Notes under the pieces: model-generated | What the model saw: only the letters and a program-made list of their open reading frames with translations | Databases searched by the model: none | Told to the model about the DNA's origin: nothing | Assembly: GCA_015499995.1 (NCBI GenBank) | Contig: JADNRV010000013.1 | Location: forward strand, 186,001-250,000 | Length of the DNA stretch: 64,000 bases | Reading direction: 5' to 3' | Source: Flammula alnicola | Lineage: Eukaryota > Basidiomycota > Agaricomycetes > Agaricales > Strophariaceae | Shown here: piece after piece, positions 36,424-48,886 of the stretch | How the letters are laid out: each line of letters starts with the position of its first letter | How positions within the stretch are numbered: position 1 is the first letter of the stretch | Program-made: the position numbers and the translations under genes

Positions 36424-39400
36424 TTAATCGGTGCTTAAAGGGGTAACAGAAGGAGGTATAGGGATAACATCGGTGAGAAATCCTGGTAAAAAGCGTTCCA
36501 TTCGTTCATGGGTATTCAACCACAAGGTTTTCTGAAGATCGCCTTGGTCCGATCCAGGTGGCACCAGAATTCCGACTGCATTCATGACCAAGAGAACATT
36601 CTTCAGCGATTCGGGAACAGCCTCATACTAAAACAGCGATGAATAATAATAGATCTTGATAAATAAATGCGAACCGTACCAATTGGTCTCCGCGATTGAC
36701 ATTCATCAGACGATCAAGGAGATCCAGCACTTGAATCCAGAGAAGTCTGAAATCTGTTTTGACCCTGCTTTCACGCAATTCTAGATGCATGAATACTTTG
36801 CAAAGCAAAGCAGACCCTCTGAGTCGCGTCTCCGCCATGCCTTGCGGGTCCTTCAATGTCACTTGGCTCTTCAAGAGTTCGTCCACAAGTGGGAATATCA
36901 CGCGGTTGAACACTTCTTCGACTTTGGGCTGGTCTGCGTCGTTTGTCATGGGAGATCCTAGAAGTATGCGTTGGAGATGGCTGATGGCATTGTGGCGGAT
37001 CTCCCGTGTTGCGTTTACGGACTGGCGACCAAGAACAGCCAGTAAAGGAAGGCCCATATTTTTCCATGCTGTATATGAAATAAGAAGAAGGTCGAGTAAC
37101 AGGACATCGTCAGACTTGCCTTGGTTTTCTTCTATTAGCTGAGTTTGCAGCCATAGCAGTAGCTTCTTATGTAGAACAGGAAGTAGGTCAACAGCCTTTT
37201 TGCCTCGGCTGATTATCGGAGAGCTAAATCAAGCAATATACGCATTGATGAATAGGGCAGATCGGAAACAAGAAAATACACACTTGGAAGAGGATAAAGG
37301 TTCGGCGCGACGGCCTCTGTACTGCTGCTGCTCTTGTAGGACACTTGCCGCAGTGGCAAAGTCGTCCAGAACAGTAAGTAGACCAAAGAAATTATCAGGA
37401 GAAAGGGAATTATCTGGGCCCTCTGCGGCCAGTGACTCGATGAGATTAAACGACATTCGTGCTGCTTCAGCATGTGACATTGTGCAACGGATCAGTGCAA
37501 ACACGAGGTTCCATTCCGTCTGTGATCTGCCAAAAGTCTTAAGAGTCGAGCGACATAGTCAGAGAAAATGAATACCGAATTATATCTTGATATTTTTGGA
37601 TGACGAGGATCAAGCCAGCGATAATTTGTTCGCCGACCAGATTTGAGATACTTGGTGGCAAACCGGCTAACAAGTCAAAGGCGACATATATTTGATCTCT
37701 CAGTGAAGCCTGTCTTTGATTGAGATAAATGAGAGTTGTGATGAAAACCGAGCTTACACGTTGAGCCAAGATCTGACACAGACGCAATAGACATACTACT
37801 GCTCTTTCGATGAGAAGTATGCTATATTGGGGGGAAGATGAAAGGAGTGCAGATAGATGCTCGAAAACGATGGGCCTAAGGCATAGTCAGAGAAGAAATG
37901 GGTAGATGAGCTATGTTGGCTCACCATAGTTCTTCAATATACTGAGGTGCTTGACTTGTGATGCTAACCATGATTTCAAGAAGGAATACGGACGCCGGAT
38001 CATAAGGAAGTTGATGAGGCTGATCCTCAATGAGTGGAATGGCATCTTCTGAGGTGATTTTGAGCTTGGCCACTGTTCTCTCATGTGCGAGGGCTTCAAG
38101 CGCACGGATAGCAGCTACAAGTGCCTCAGGCTCAAGTTGTCTGGAGATGGTCTAAGTATTGCATCGGGATATAGGGTTATCATTACTCACATGATCTGAC
38201 TGTAAAGTTCATCCAGTCGACAGGAGGTGATACAGTCGATCGTCGAGAGGGTATTCTCGACATCGGCTTCAGTCGCATCCGGAACGGCCATGTCGGAGTT
38301 GTATGGCGTCATCAGGTAAGAGGACAAGGCGGAAAGAAGTCCACCGTCGCTCCTAACCTGCGATTTCAATGGCCGACTTCCGCGGAGGGGAATCATAGTG
38401 ACACCGCCAAGGAAATCTTCCATTTGCAGCATTCTGGTGGGTAAGAGGGAATGGAGGAAGAGATTCTGGAACATTTCAAATATCTGAAGGGAGGGAATGT
38501 TAGAGTTGATTTTCTTATAACAGAAGAAAGGGCGGTACCTGAGTCCATCCTTCTCTGAGAGCGTTACCATTGCCATTTACAATGTTGAACAACACAACTG
38601 CAGCAAGCTGTCCTCTGAAGTTTGTGCCGAACTCTACTGATAATCTGGAGACCGTGATTGACTGTCCTTCGATATCTATGACGGGGTAGATTGGGACTTG
38701 AGCTGGCAGAGAGTCTGATAATAAACTGGTGGCCTGAGAAAGGGATACGACGACAAAATCAAAAACATCTGGAAGGCGGAAATGTCCTGCGAGGGTTGCA
38801 CACTGTCTGAAACCTGCAATCGCCCGTTGGATAATATAGTCATCCTCGAAACTGATGAAGGCATATGCAATTGCAGAGATGACGGGCCTCCAAACTGCCT
38901 TGAATATCTCCACATCGAACGCATTCGTGTTGCAGACCATGTATTCTCCTAGAAATGAGGGAGGTCAAAGCGGTCAGTTTGATGTAACATTTGAACACCA
39001 TGGAACAAACCAGTTTGTCTTGAGCGGGCAAGAAGCTCTTTCCATGCGTATTCAAAGCCGAGTTGTCCTGTATGTTCTTCTGGCATAATGATTTCTCGTT
39101 TGCGAATGGAGTCATAAATGTTTTGCTGCCATAACATCAGTCAAAGACCAGTCCCAAGGTGCCTTAGACGTACCAAAAATTCTGCAGAGAAATCGGACCC
39201 GTCATTCACTCCTCTGAGATTCCGTTTGTAGTCGTCAATCGTCATCCGTTTCTGTTCAGAGAATTAGCACTTTGATATATAGGATGCACGTCAACCGACC
39301 CTAATTTGGGGATTATGCTGATCGGTATTGAGCATGATTATTGAATAGGCGAGAACATGAGTGGCATCTTCAGTCTTGATTTCCGCTTGAGTAAATTATA

Positions 39401-41955
39401 GATTTATTTCTAAATATTCTGCCAGATTGACACGGAAGAAATAACGTACCAGGGCCCGCTGCGAAGTAAGTCGATGCAAAGGTTTCCGCAATTCGAGATA
39501 TCTGCTGTGACTCCCCAGGCAGTCGAAACGCTTCCAAAAGCTCCCGCATTGCTTCGGCTACCGGTTTCTAGAGTAAATAGACATAAGATCACGACGCAGA
39601 GTAAAACAACAATTCGTACATCTTTGAAGTCAAAGAGGCTGATGTACTCTTTCAGAAGTTCGAGGTTATCCGGCTTTGACAGAAAGTCTCCCAGTAGACG
39701 CTTATCGATTCGGGTAGATCCCTTGAGGAACCTGGCGAGGCTGCGGGCCTTAGAAACGTCGGGAGAAAGGTCTGCGTATATAAGTTGATTTTCCTCCAGG
39801 AAGGCGAGACCTGTCTTTGGCTTAGCGTTAAAGCGGGCTGCGCCTGTTAGAATGAGCTGTTTCTTGGATTTGGTCTGAAGGAGTGATTCTGTGCTAGGAA
39901 ATTCCTAGAAAAAGAGGGCGATGAGCGAATCTAAGACCCTGTAATGAAAGAAAAATACACACCGGAGGCCAGACTGGCGCATAGTTCCTAGATGGGCAGA
40001 AACCATAAGTCTGTGATGACTCAAAAAATGGAGAAAGGAACACCAACTCCATTAGCACGAGCTGCCATATCGTTTACAAAAGAAAGTAAGAGCTCCAGGC
40101 AGATATATTGCACGTTTCTCTGTGCCTCTAAGTTACCCATGCCTTGAGAAGGATACACCGCCTTGTGTGATAGAATTTTAGAATATTTTTCAAGTCAACG
40201 ACCAAGAAAAAAATACCTTCGTCAGGAAATCGATGAGACGCTCAAATAAATTTTCACAATTAATGTCACAGTCATAATTGGTGTATAAGTCGACCATGAA
40301 GCTGGGATGTCCTGCAATGTGACTGAGGGTTTCCAAGATCAAATCACGAATTTCTCCTCTGGCAGGAGAGACCAATAGTCTTGCAGGTGGCGTCACAGTT
40401 TCAGGATCGGGCTTATCGGCTGGCATCAACAATGGGCTGTTGGCGGAGGGTGTCCCTGGTCGTGGTGAAGGAGAGTATCCACGAGACTTTGTCCCGCCAA
40501 ATACAGGTGTGTTGCCTTTACCTGGATGTTGGATTGAAGGTGGGGCCAGCCGATCGATTGTAAATGTCAAAAAGAGCTCTTGCTGTAGTTTTAAATCCTT
40601 GCGCATTGTATCCAGAACTGTCGTGATAGCACGCAAAGCCCACTGGAGAACCATGTTGTTTTCGGAACGAGCAAGCTGAAAGAGAAATTTGCATCCAGGG
40701 TCCACGACTATGGCTTTCAATGATGGAAATTGCGCTATGGTTGAACCTGATGCTTCAAACGCTGCATTGAGTACACCCAATGCAGTTAAACGTGTGGAAT
40801 CGGTATGCTGTTGGTCATTGGGATCAAGGACATTGACGAGAACACGCAAGAGCTCAAGTATTGAAGGCAGGCCATCTGTCAATTGTACATGAGTAAAGAC
40901 GAGCAATGAATAAATAAGAAAACATGCATTCCGGTCTATTGGTTGGCGAGAGGGGTACATCCTCAGCGGTATGTTGCTCAGCAATTTCCGTTTTTGCTGT
41001 TTGCTCGAGGTCTGTATCCAGAGAATTGTCTTCTTCACTGTGTTTTTCGTCCTTCAACGATACAGACATCCGTAGCTCTCCGTCGTTTTCATCGTCGATA
41101 GGCACTACCTGTAGCTTGGCCTCCTCTTCCTCTGGGTCAAGTTCGTGCAGCTTTGAGAATACCGTTTTGACTAAGGTATGCATAGTCGTCTCTGCCGACC
41201 GACGCAGAGTTTCTGAAGGCATACATAAGAAACAGATGACATTTGAAAGATGAACAACTAACCACTGAGACGCATTTGACAGCAAGTTGTTAATACCGTT
41301 TCCAACATTTCGCAGACCTCTATGTCTCCCAAACCTCCCCCCACAGAACCGCATAGGCAATCTTGAATCACAGTCATAATCTTCAGTAGCACAACTTCAT
41401 CGCCGGAAGCGTCGCTGGCTTCGAATTTGCAATGTGAAATGGTACTACTTAATTCTATCAAAGCAGCGTCTATGGCTCTTGAATCCGGGGAGATCAGGCC
41501 ACATATGAAGAAGCTATGGAGAGCTGAGAGTGCAGCAGATGTGATGGGTCCTGTCGACAGAGGCGAGCGGAGGATGGCAAAGAAAGGAGAGAGCAAGTCT
41601 GGAAGTTCTGCTTCTCGAACGTCTGGTGATAGTATATTATTGTCGAGAGCTCAGGTGATCAGGCGAATAACTTACCTTGCATGTCCCTTACAGCCCGCTT
41701 AAGTTCAATGAAACCAGCCATAAGCTCAGCCTCCCTGGTTCCTCTTGCAGATTGACGCGTATGGTGGGCCGGTGATGATATCCGCAGACCCATATTCGTT
41801 CCCAGAGCAGGAGAATCTCTGACGGCCATTACAGGAGTGGCCGACGCCCAGCGGGAGTTTTTACGCATCACAGATGTTACGGCGAGGATCTCGGAAAGCA
41901 AAACATGCTTCACCAACGCTGACCTTTGCAAGTTGTTTGGGCCCAGTTGCGACAT
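36424..41955 (-). CDS. GEA2: ARF guanine-nucleotide exchange factor Gea/GBF1 (Sec7 domain)
   Basis: Large GEF that loads GTP on ARF1 at the cis-Golgi for COPI coat assembly. ATG at 41953-41955; early residues LLSEILAVTSVMRKNSRW are characteristic of Gea/GBF1. Next come the DCB and HUS domains (41900-40200). The Sec7 domain lies at about 40000-39100 and includes EAFRLPGESQQISRIAET with the glutamic finger, and THVLAYSIIMLNTDQHNPQ. HDS domains follow, for example VDDYKRNLRG-like and DVEIFKAVWRPVISAIAYAF. The C-terminus PGFLTDVIPIPPSV ends at TAA 36424-36426. Some 1,500 residues in many exons. A conserved Tyr-Ser pair (LAYS) is the kind linked to brefeldin A sensitivity. The split between GEA1 and GEA2 is a yeast event, so the symbol is approximate. 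Confidence 0.93.
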
Positions 41956-42185
41956 AATGGAGAGAGGAAGTAGTAGAGTGTTGTATAAGTATGCACAGAC
42001 GCGACTTCCAAGTCAGTCATATACACGTCTTTCGATCATAAGCCACGCATTATTGGCTGACGTAATTATAGGCCTTCAAGCTTCAAGGACACGAACACGC
42101 TGTTGACGCGCAGCATTGGCGCTGCGCCATATGAATCATCCCTTCACTACTGTACAACACTAATAACAAGCCACATGCCGACAAA
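41956..42185. promoter_or_regulatory. Short promoter region of the Gea gene
   Basis: 230 bp separate the Gea start from the stop of the proteasome gene upstream on the same strand; the Gea promoter must lie here or inside the neighbour. Confidence 0.4.
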
Positions 42186-43412
42186 TTACTCCCCGGCGCG
42201 TTGGGCCATAGCAGCCTGCCCAGCAGCAGTAGCAGCCAGCCGTGAGCGCTTCCTCTCTGCCTCTGGAGCACAGAAATGTCTTTAGTTTCGTCAAGGCGAT
42301 ATTTAGCGGATAGCACGAACCTGCTTCCTTTTCTCTTTCTATTTCAGCGACGATAGCTTCGATCTCCGACAAATCCAAGTTCTAGAAGAAATTAAGACAT
42401 CCTTCCGGCAAATCGGAATAAGGAACGCACCGTGACTTTGCCATAGCTTTCCATCACACTAATTTCAATGTTTTTGGCGCCAGTTTGGACAACCTCTAGC
42501 AAGCTCTTGACAGTCAACTTGATGCTTTCCTCCCTTGTCATGTCGTCCCTGTGATTTTTCTCCAGGAACTCGCGCACTGTTTTCGAAGAGCGTCCGATAG
42601 CGTTCGCCTGGGTGAAGGGTTCCTTTACTTATTCGATCAATTGAACGCAACTTAGGAGCATACCTTCCAAGCACTGTAGATGCCGCTGGGTTCGGTCTGG
42701 TATAAACGCGGCTTGGTATCATGAGGGTCAAATCCGACGATAAGGGTAGAAATTCCGAAGGGCCTAACACCGCCTGATTGCGTGTATCTCTGGAGAATAT
42801 TCAGGAATAAACCCGACAACCAGAAAAGTCAAAACGCGTACCTGTTGGATGCCGGCAATGTGTCGTGTGATGTATTCCACTGTCACAGGATCCTCCACGG
42901 TGAGACGATGGCTTTGGCATTCTATACGCGCTTTATCGATCAGAACTCGACCATCTGCTGTCAAGCCTATAGAAGTGTGGTCAGCATACGACAAGGAAAA
43001 GGTGCAGAATATTCATACCAGCAAAGGCAAGACATACGTGGTCATCCAGCATGACTACTTTGCGCACAGTTCGAGGATCCTGGAGCTGGAGAATCGACTT
43101 CTTTTCGACACCGAGGACCACAACGTCCTTGCCTCGCACACCAACCTGGTATACTTTAGCAAACATAGTTGGGATCGTATCTGGAGAACTTACAGCACAG
43201 GTTCCCTTCCTTACTGCCTCATTAGCATATTCTACCTTTGAAACGGAAAATGAGGTCAACTAGTTGAAGTGGTGATGCGTGGGTGTGGAATCCGACCTGG
43301 AATAAGTGACCGTCCGGAGAGAAAACGGTGAGAGCTAATATTGCAGAATTTGTTAGGATAGGGTCGTCGCGCAGAAAACATGTATCGTACCGCGATCGTA
43401 TGACCTTGACAT
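42186..43412 (-). CDS. PRE6: 20S proteasome subunit alpha-4 type (Pre6 / PSMA7)
   Basis: Alpha-ring subunit of the 20S proteasome. ATG at 43410-43412 gives MSRSYDRA, spliced to [12 protein letters not shown] and [15 protein letters not shown], the proteasome alpha-type signature. Then [62 protein letters not shown] and [21 protein letters not shown], all diagnostic of alpha subunits. The end is helical ([17 protein letters not shown]) with a short Ala-rich tail [18 protein letters not shown], with TAA at 42186-42188. About 250 residues, six or seven introns. No catalytic Thr is expected in alpha subunits. Divergent from the C78 peptidase gene, 240 bp apart. Confidence 0.95.
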
Positions 43413-43652
43413 GGTTTAGAAGAGAAAGATATACCCTTTACTGGACGCGCGTCCAGAAACAGTGCACATAATGTCACATGACCTAATTTGAGTTGAATTA
43501 GGAATCTCTCGCGCCTTGTCCTTTCGCGACTCGGATTTCTTTCTTTTTGCCATTCTGGCGGAGATGAAACGCAGGCTTCAATAGAGTGAACCTGCAAGTC
43601 TGGTTCGTTTGCCACACCCTACTCGGGACTTTCACTGAGAGCCACACTCAAG
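43413..43652. promoter_or_regulatory. Divergent promoter (proteasome alpha subunit / C78 peptidase)
   Basis: 240 bp between opposite starts. On the minus strand a TGTGGCAAA at 43608-43616 differs by one base from the yeast PACE element GGTGGCAAA, which drives proteasome genes. PACE is described in ascomycete yeasts; a role here is uncertain. Confidence 0.4.
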
Positions 43653-45598
43653 ATGCCACCAGAAGGGCACAACGCTGTAGACATTGAATTTCTGCAATGC
43701 GCATTTTGTTTCTTGGATCTCGATTCTCTGTCCATCTCGCAACGTGAGGCTCATTATGAAGACCATTTTATTAACGACCTTGGTAACGGGAGTGAAGGTA
43801 CGTTATTCTCATTTCTGCCGTGGTGACGAACACGTTCTGAATTCATTTGAATAGGTTCCCAGATAGCCCCCATTGTCGTAGAACCTGTCGCGGAACCCCC
43901 AACCTCCTCGAAAGGACGAATGAACACTTCCGAGATCAAGAGAGATCGTCCGAAGAAGAAGTTTCAATTTGTAAAAGAAACTGATGTGTTCTGGTATCCT
44001 GCGCAGGAGACCCCTCCTCCCTCAAGCTGCACACCTGGTATGTATTTCTTTCTTTATTAGCAGACATTATTTGACTTAGACTTACTTGTTCTGAAGGCTT
44101 GATAAATCTTTTACGCAAGGGTCTCCTCAGAGGGCATAGCCGCGGAAATATACGGCGAGCAGCTCTATGTTTCGATAAAACCGTCCATATCCATAGAGAA
44201 ATTTGGGATGCTGGTTGGGGCTGCGGGTATGTCTTCCCACTGCTACTTTCCATGTTTTACGCTGATGATGCCCTTCCAGGTATCGTAATTTCCTCATGGC
44301 ATGCGGAGGACTGATGAGCCAAATGCAACAACCATTATATTTCCCTCTCTTGGACTCTCCTCTTCCTCCTGGCATACGGAATCTACAAAGTTGGATAGAG
44401 ACTGCCTGGAAAGAAGGTGCGAGAATCTCCGGTGTTATGCGCAAGTCCTTGCAGTCAATACTTTGGACCAGGTTTTGATCCAGAAGGAAGGAAGGATTTG
44501 CAGAAATTGGTTGGTACACACAAGTGGATTGGTACAGCTGGTTAGTCAACATTCCAGCTAGGCGTCTAAACACGTATCAACCTCATCATTATACAGACTT
44601 ATGGGTGGCGTTTGTTTCCCGAGGGATACCGTACGTCATCATGACTTATCTGACCATTCTCACAGTCACTAATACGTAGATGAACTTGTAGTGTCCAACT
44701 AGTAGACTTCGACCTCAGAAATCAGGCTCGAGGTATTTATTCCTCCCCTCATTAGCCATTATTTCTGATCTATGCAAATGAAAGGCCCAGAAATCTTGAT
44801 CAACTGGGTGGTTAACTACTTTACCCCCAAGAAATCTCAAGACAACCCAGCGAACTTATTTGAGTCTCTAAAAATATCACCAGTAACGAGCACGGACAAG
44901 ATGCCTCTCATATTGCAACACGATGGACACTCCAGGACTGTTGTGGGTTACGAAGTTGACAGGAACGGCATAACTAACCTTCTAGTATTTGATCCTGCAC
45001 AGTAAGGGCCTTCTCTGACTTTTCACAATTAAATTTGCATCTAACCGTTGCTTGATAGTCGACCGAACGCCGAGGTTCGAAACCTTGCACTGGCAGAGTT
45101 CGCTAAATCACGTCTAACACAAGGTAAATTATACTCGCTAACTGTTTGCCTTGCTTACATTTTTGTAGCATCGACTTCGCCGACATTTTTGGACAGCCAA
45201 TCCACGAGTTCTTATACCCCTATGGCAAGCCCATCTACCCTAAAACGAAAACGATCCATAAACGATTCGTCGCAGAACGGCGAGGTCCTAAAACAGGAGA
45301 AAATAGCCAGGTCAAGGCCCAAGCTTCTCCTAATATTCTGTCGCCTCTGAAGAAGGGGGGGCCTCAATCGTGAGGGAAAGAGCCTGATATGTATGGCATG
45401 ATCAAGAAGTTCCGTTTGGAACCAAAGAACCTAAGGTCTGTCGTTTGTAAGTTATTTATTTGCTGTGAGCTGTTCTAAATTCGGTTTGTTTGCAGTAAAA
45501 AGAAAGAATACCAAATACTGTGCTTTCCGATGAGCGCCCCTTTAACGGATTATGAGAGGATGCAGTTAAAGGAAGTCACGAGCGTCAAGATATCCTGA
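43653..45598 (+). CDS. Zinc-finger C78 peptidase (ZUFSP / Mug105 type deubiquitinase)
   Basis: Cysteine protease of the UfSP fold; ZUFSP members cut K63-linked ubiquitin chains and act in genome stability. The N-terminus has a C2H2-like finger, CAFC...H...H in QCAFCFLDLDSLSISQREAH. The catalytic domain shows WDAGWGCGYRNFL (catalytic Cys), a split LQKLVGTHKWIGTADLW, RGIPVQLVDFDLR, then MPLILQHDGHSRTVVGYE (catalytic His) and LLVFDPA (Asp). The C-terminal exons read MIKKFRLEPKNL, spliced to KKKEYQILCFPMSAPLTDYE, stop at 45596-45598. Between catalytic domain and tail the expected frame meets a TGA at 45371-45373, next to a run of seven Gs; I could not find a clean intron to remove it. Exons there are uncertain. 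Confidence 0.85.
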
Positions 45599-45762
45599 AT
45601 GTGCGCAAGCATGATTTCAGTTTTTCTTCGAATTCGTTATCGGACTCGCTATATACGTGTCACCGGAAATCCTACGGCTAGAAGGCACAGTAATGAATCA
45701 TATTTACATGTAGACATAATCATTAGCAAAGTTCATGAATGTATTGTACTCGTACATGGGGC

Positions 45763-47125
45763 CTACCCCGCTGCCATAATTACATCTCCAGACGCGTCTA
45801 TCTTGGATACTGTCTCTATGGGAATGTCAAGCCCAATGAGGGGTGGCAAGTCAAGTCCTGCCACGGCATATCTCAATGCCCTATCCCAGGCTTCCTCGAC
45901 CTTGTATCCTCCAGCTCTCATAATACCCTCGTGATCCTTCCTCACGGCCTCGCTGAAGAAATCGTCATATCCGCCCGGCTTCAACTGGTACTTATCTTCG
46001 TAACAGTGATAATTGTCCTTGAATGGGACATGCGGTACATCAGGTATATCCTTAGCCGCCTTGACCTTAACAACTTGGCGTTGCTCTGAATAACCGTTGC
46101 TGATGCCACACGAGCTGAAGTACGTCGAAGGGCGTTTGCCCTGCTTTTTGCAATGAGTTTCGCGCGTTTTTGTCACTCGTTTCGAGCTTGTCGATGATCT
46201 CGCGCTTGTCTTTTCTCGTTCTTCCCTTTCTTCCTCCTCTTCCCGACGCAGCTGCGAGGCACGTTGCTCACGTTCACGTTTCTCTATTTCCTCTTGTTCT
46301 CGTAGAGTTTGTGAGTATGCCTCTTCGCGCTGAATATTGAGTTCAATGAGAGCCGCATTTTCCGCACGGTAGGCTGCTATTCGCGCTTCTGTTTGAGGCA
46401 TGTCAATCTCATTGATAAGGTTGAAAGCTATAGTCCAACGCAGATGAGATATTTGCAAGTCAGTGATGAATGGAAATACGCAACTAATATCTTCCACCTC
46501 TTCCAGGTAATCATTGTATGAACGGAGGTCAGGGAAGTCATCCCGCCGCTTATTGAATCTAGAGGAATAGTGAGCGGTTTGTCAGAGCCTTCTTGCTTAC
46601 TACGCACTCTTTTGCGATTCGTCTCCTTATAGCCACTTCTTTCTCCACAGTAAGGTCTTCAAACGTCTGTGGTGTGAAGGCCAGTTTGCGGAGAATTTTA
46701 TTGCATATGGGACAAGGTGCTGGACCCAGAGTGAATAATCGATCTATACAGGATTCGCACCTAAGTAATCCGTTTAGAAATGAGTCAGAAGATGAATCTA
46801 TTTGCATACATTTTATGGTAGCATGAACTGACAAGAAGACGTAGTTTAGGGTTCAAGTATCTGTCGCTCTTGCATACAGGGCATTGATCGTCCATGGACT
46901 GGGGGAAAGTAATTCATGAGCAGTACAAAAGGGAGAGAGAAGATGAGAACTCACGAAATACTCTGATGTCCTCCCGGACGCATCTTTGACACCACCGCCG
47001 AATATGGTCGTCGAGGTGCTTTGGACTCCCTGAGGGGTGGAAGAGCGAGTATGTGAGGCTGATGATAGGGTGCCACCTTTGCGCACAGTCTTTCCTTGGA
47101 GCCAACCCCCTGCGCGACTTGCCAT
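45763..47125 (-). CDS. TFB3: TFIIH / CAK assembly factor Tfb3 (MAT1)
   Basis: RING-finger subunit tethering the CDK-activating kinase to TFIIH for transcription and repair. ATG at 47123-47125 gives MASRAGGWLQGKTVRK and a Ser/Thr-rich leader. Next is the RING: DDQCPVCKSDRYLNPKLRLL, SSCYHKMCESC and GPAPCPICNKIL, with the usual cysteines and one His. The MAT1 region follows: RKLAFTPQTFEDLTVEKEVA, FNLINEIDMPQTEARIAAY and a long coiled coil (EAYSQTLREQEEIEKRERE). The tail is acidic and hydrophobic (LDLPPLIGLDIPIETV), stop at 45763-45765. About four introns in the first half and a long last exon. Full length, about 370 residues. The N-terminal leader before the RING is longer than in yeast or animals. 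Confidence 0.93.
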
Positions 47126-47730
47126 TATGCGAGTAGTGTTCGACGTCGAGAATGTAGCATTCGGCGTGCTCACTGGCAGCTATACAACAAGAATAAATGG
47201 CCTTATTTCCCCACGGCTAAGTATATACGTCACTGTCAGCATCATTACACAATCATTACAAGCCAGTTTTCAACAGGTTCTGGCGTCGGACTCGTGTGAC
47301 AGCCCTGTCGTCAGGCCAGGTCTTGTCGGTGTCCGTACATACGAGATCGTTATTTGCTCCCGCAAAGACTTATAGTCTCGACCCAAAACCTAGCGCTGTT
47401 TAGGAAAGACTCGTACACGCTCCTGCACGCTCGTCATCTAAATTACTCGAAAATTACTCAGCATTTGACATGGTTGTAAATCATCACGAGAAACGTATTG
47501 CTCAAGCAGAAACTCTTAAAGAATGGCGAAAATAGAGCATATATAGCGTTACTTCGCATGGTTCAGCGACTTCAATGCAGAGTCGTCATTCAAGTCCTGG
47601 TGATCACTTTGCTCTCAGCTTTGATATCCTCCTATTACAACAATCTGTCAACCTTTCTCGCAAGAATAAAGCCCTTCAAGTTGTCGGAGCTTTCTCTGCA
47701 TATCGATCCTCTCCTGAGATTCACAATAAT
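47126..47730. promoter_or_regulatory. Divergent region between TFB3 and the LigB dioxygenase
   Basis: 605 bp between opposite start codons. The dioxygenase frame stays open upstream to an ATG at 47575, so a longer N-terminus (52 extra residues) is possible. Otherwise no feature. Confidence 0.45.
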
Positions 47731-48886
47731 ATGTCTTCGTCTTCAAGTTGGCACCAAGCTCTTGAATCCCTCCCTTCGACGCCAGAAAAGATCCCAGCCT
47801 TCTTCTTCGCGCATGGCTCACCAATGCTAGCATTCCCTCCCTCCGCAGGGAATGCCGGAGGAATGGCATCCTACCAGGGACCAACTGGACCTTTGGCGAA
47901 GTTTCTAGCTGAATTCGGACCCACGTTGCTGAAGAAATATAATCCCAAAGGCATCGTGGTCTTTAGCGCACATTGGGAGACTAGGACAGAACGTCTAGGT
48001 AAGTCAGTGTCCATATACAATGCTAGGTTAATACAATAAACTCGTCATTTCCATCAGTCTCCGATTATCCTGAAAACCCACTCCTGATGGACTATTATGG
48101 GTTCCCCCAAGAATTATACAAACTTAAATTCAAATCAAGGGGTGACTCTAAGCTTGCACATCGAGTTGTCGAGCTGTTTAAACAGGTAGGAGACCTTCCT
48201 CATGGAGCCAAATTGTGGCTAAGGTTTCCTTCAGGCTGGACAGAAGGCGAGGACAACACTGATAACTGAAAGTCGTGGTGAAGATGGTCGCGGTTTCGCA
48301 GGACCTGGGTTAGACCATGGCGTATTTGTCCCATTCAGGATTATGTTTGGTGAAGAATTTACCGAAATACCAATCGTACAAGTCTCCATCGACTCAAGCC
48401 TCGACCCGAAGACCAACTGGGAAATCGGCAAAGCGGTTGCGCCATTACGGTATGAGGATTTTCGTCGTTGCGAGTGGTCGCCTTGGGACTGAAATTATTC
48501 TCACTGGTAGGGAAGAGGGCATCCTGATCCTCTCAGGAGGATTGACTGCCCACAACCTGGGGGATCGATCATCATTTGCCCCAGATACAGCCCGCGCAGT
48601 GCATAAAGAGTTTGACCGGGCGATACACAAGGCCATCGCTATTGATTCAGTGAGTAGTGCTTTGCGATGCAGATGTGATGGTTGAGGTTGAACTGAATGT
48701 CACCCATAGGCGGAAGATCGCAAGCAAGCACTATTTGCGTTACCGAAGCACCCTGGGTTCCGAGCGTCGCACCCGCGAGAAGACCATTTCGTACCGCTGT
48801 ATGTTGCTGGGGGTGCCGGGGAAGGAGGCGAGGTGAAGACAGTGGTAGACCTGTATGGACTTGCGTCGTTTGCGTTTGGGATATGA
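47731..48886 (+). CDS. Extradiol ring-cleavage dioxygenase, LigB/DODA type
   Basis: Non-heme iron dioxygenase of the class III extradiol family, which includes 4,5-DOPA dioxygenase. The start at 47731 (MSSSSSWHQALES) puts the first metal motif, AFFFAHGSPMLAF, about 30 residues in. Next are GIVVFSAHWETRTERL, DYYGFPQELYKLKFKSRG, then after an intron GLDHGVFVPFRIMFG and EIPIVQVSIDSSLD, and GILILSGGLTAHNLGDRSS. The three expected histidine positions (AHGS, SAHWE, GLDHGVF) are present. The end reads GFRASHPREDHFVPLYVAAG and LYGLASFAFGI, TGA at 48884-48886. About 290 residues, four introns. Substrate unknown, an aromatic diol is likely; pigment formation or aromatic catabolism would both fit. Confidence 0.9.
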
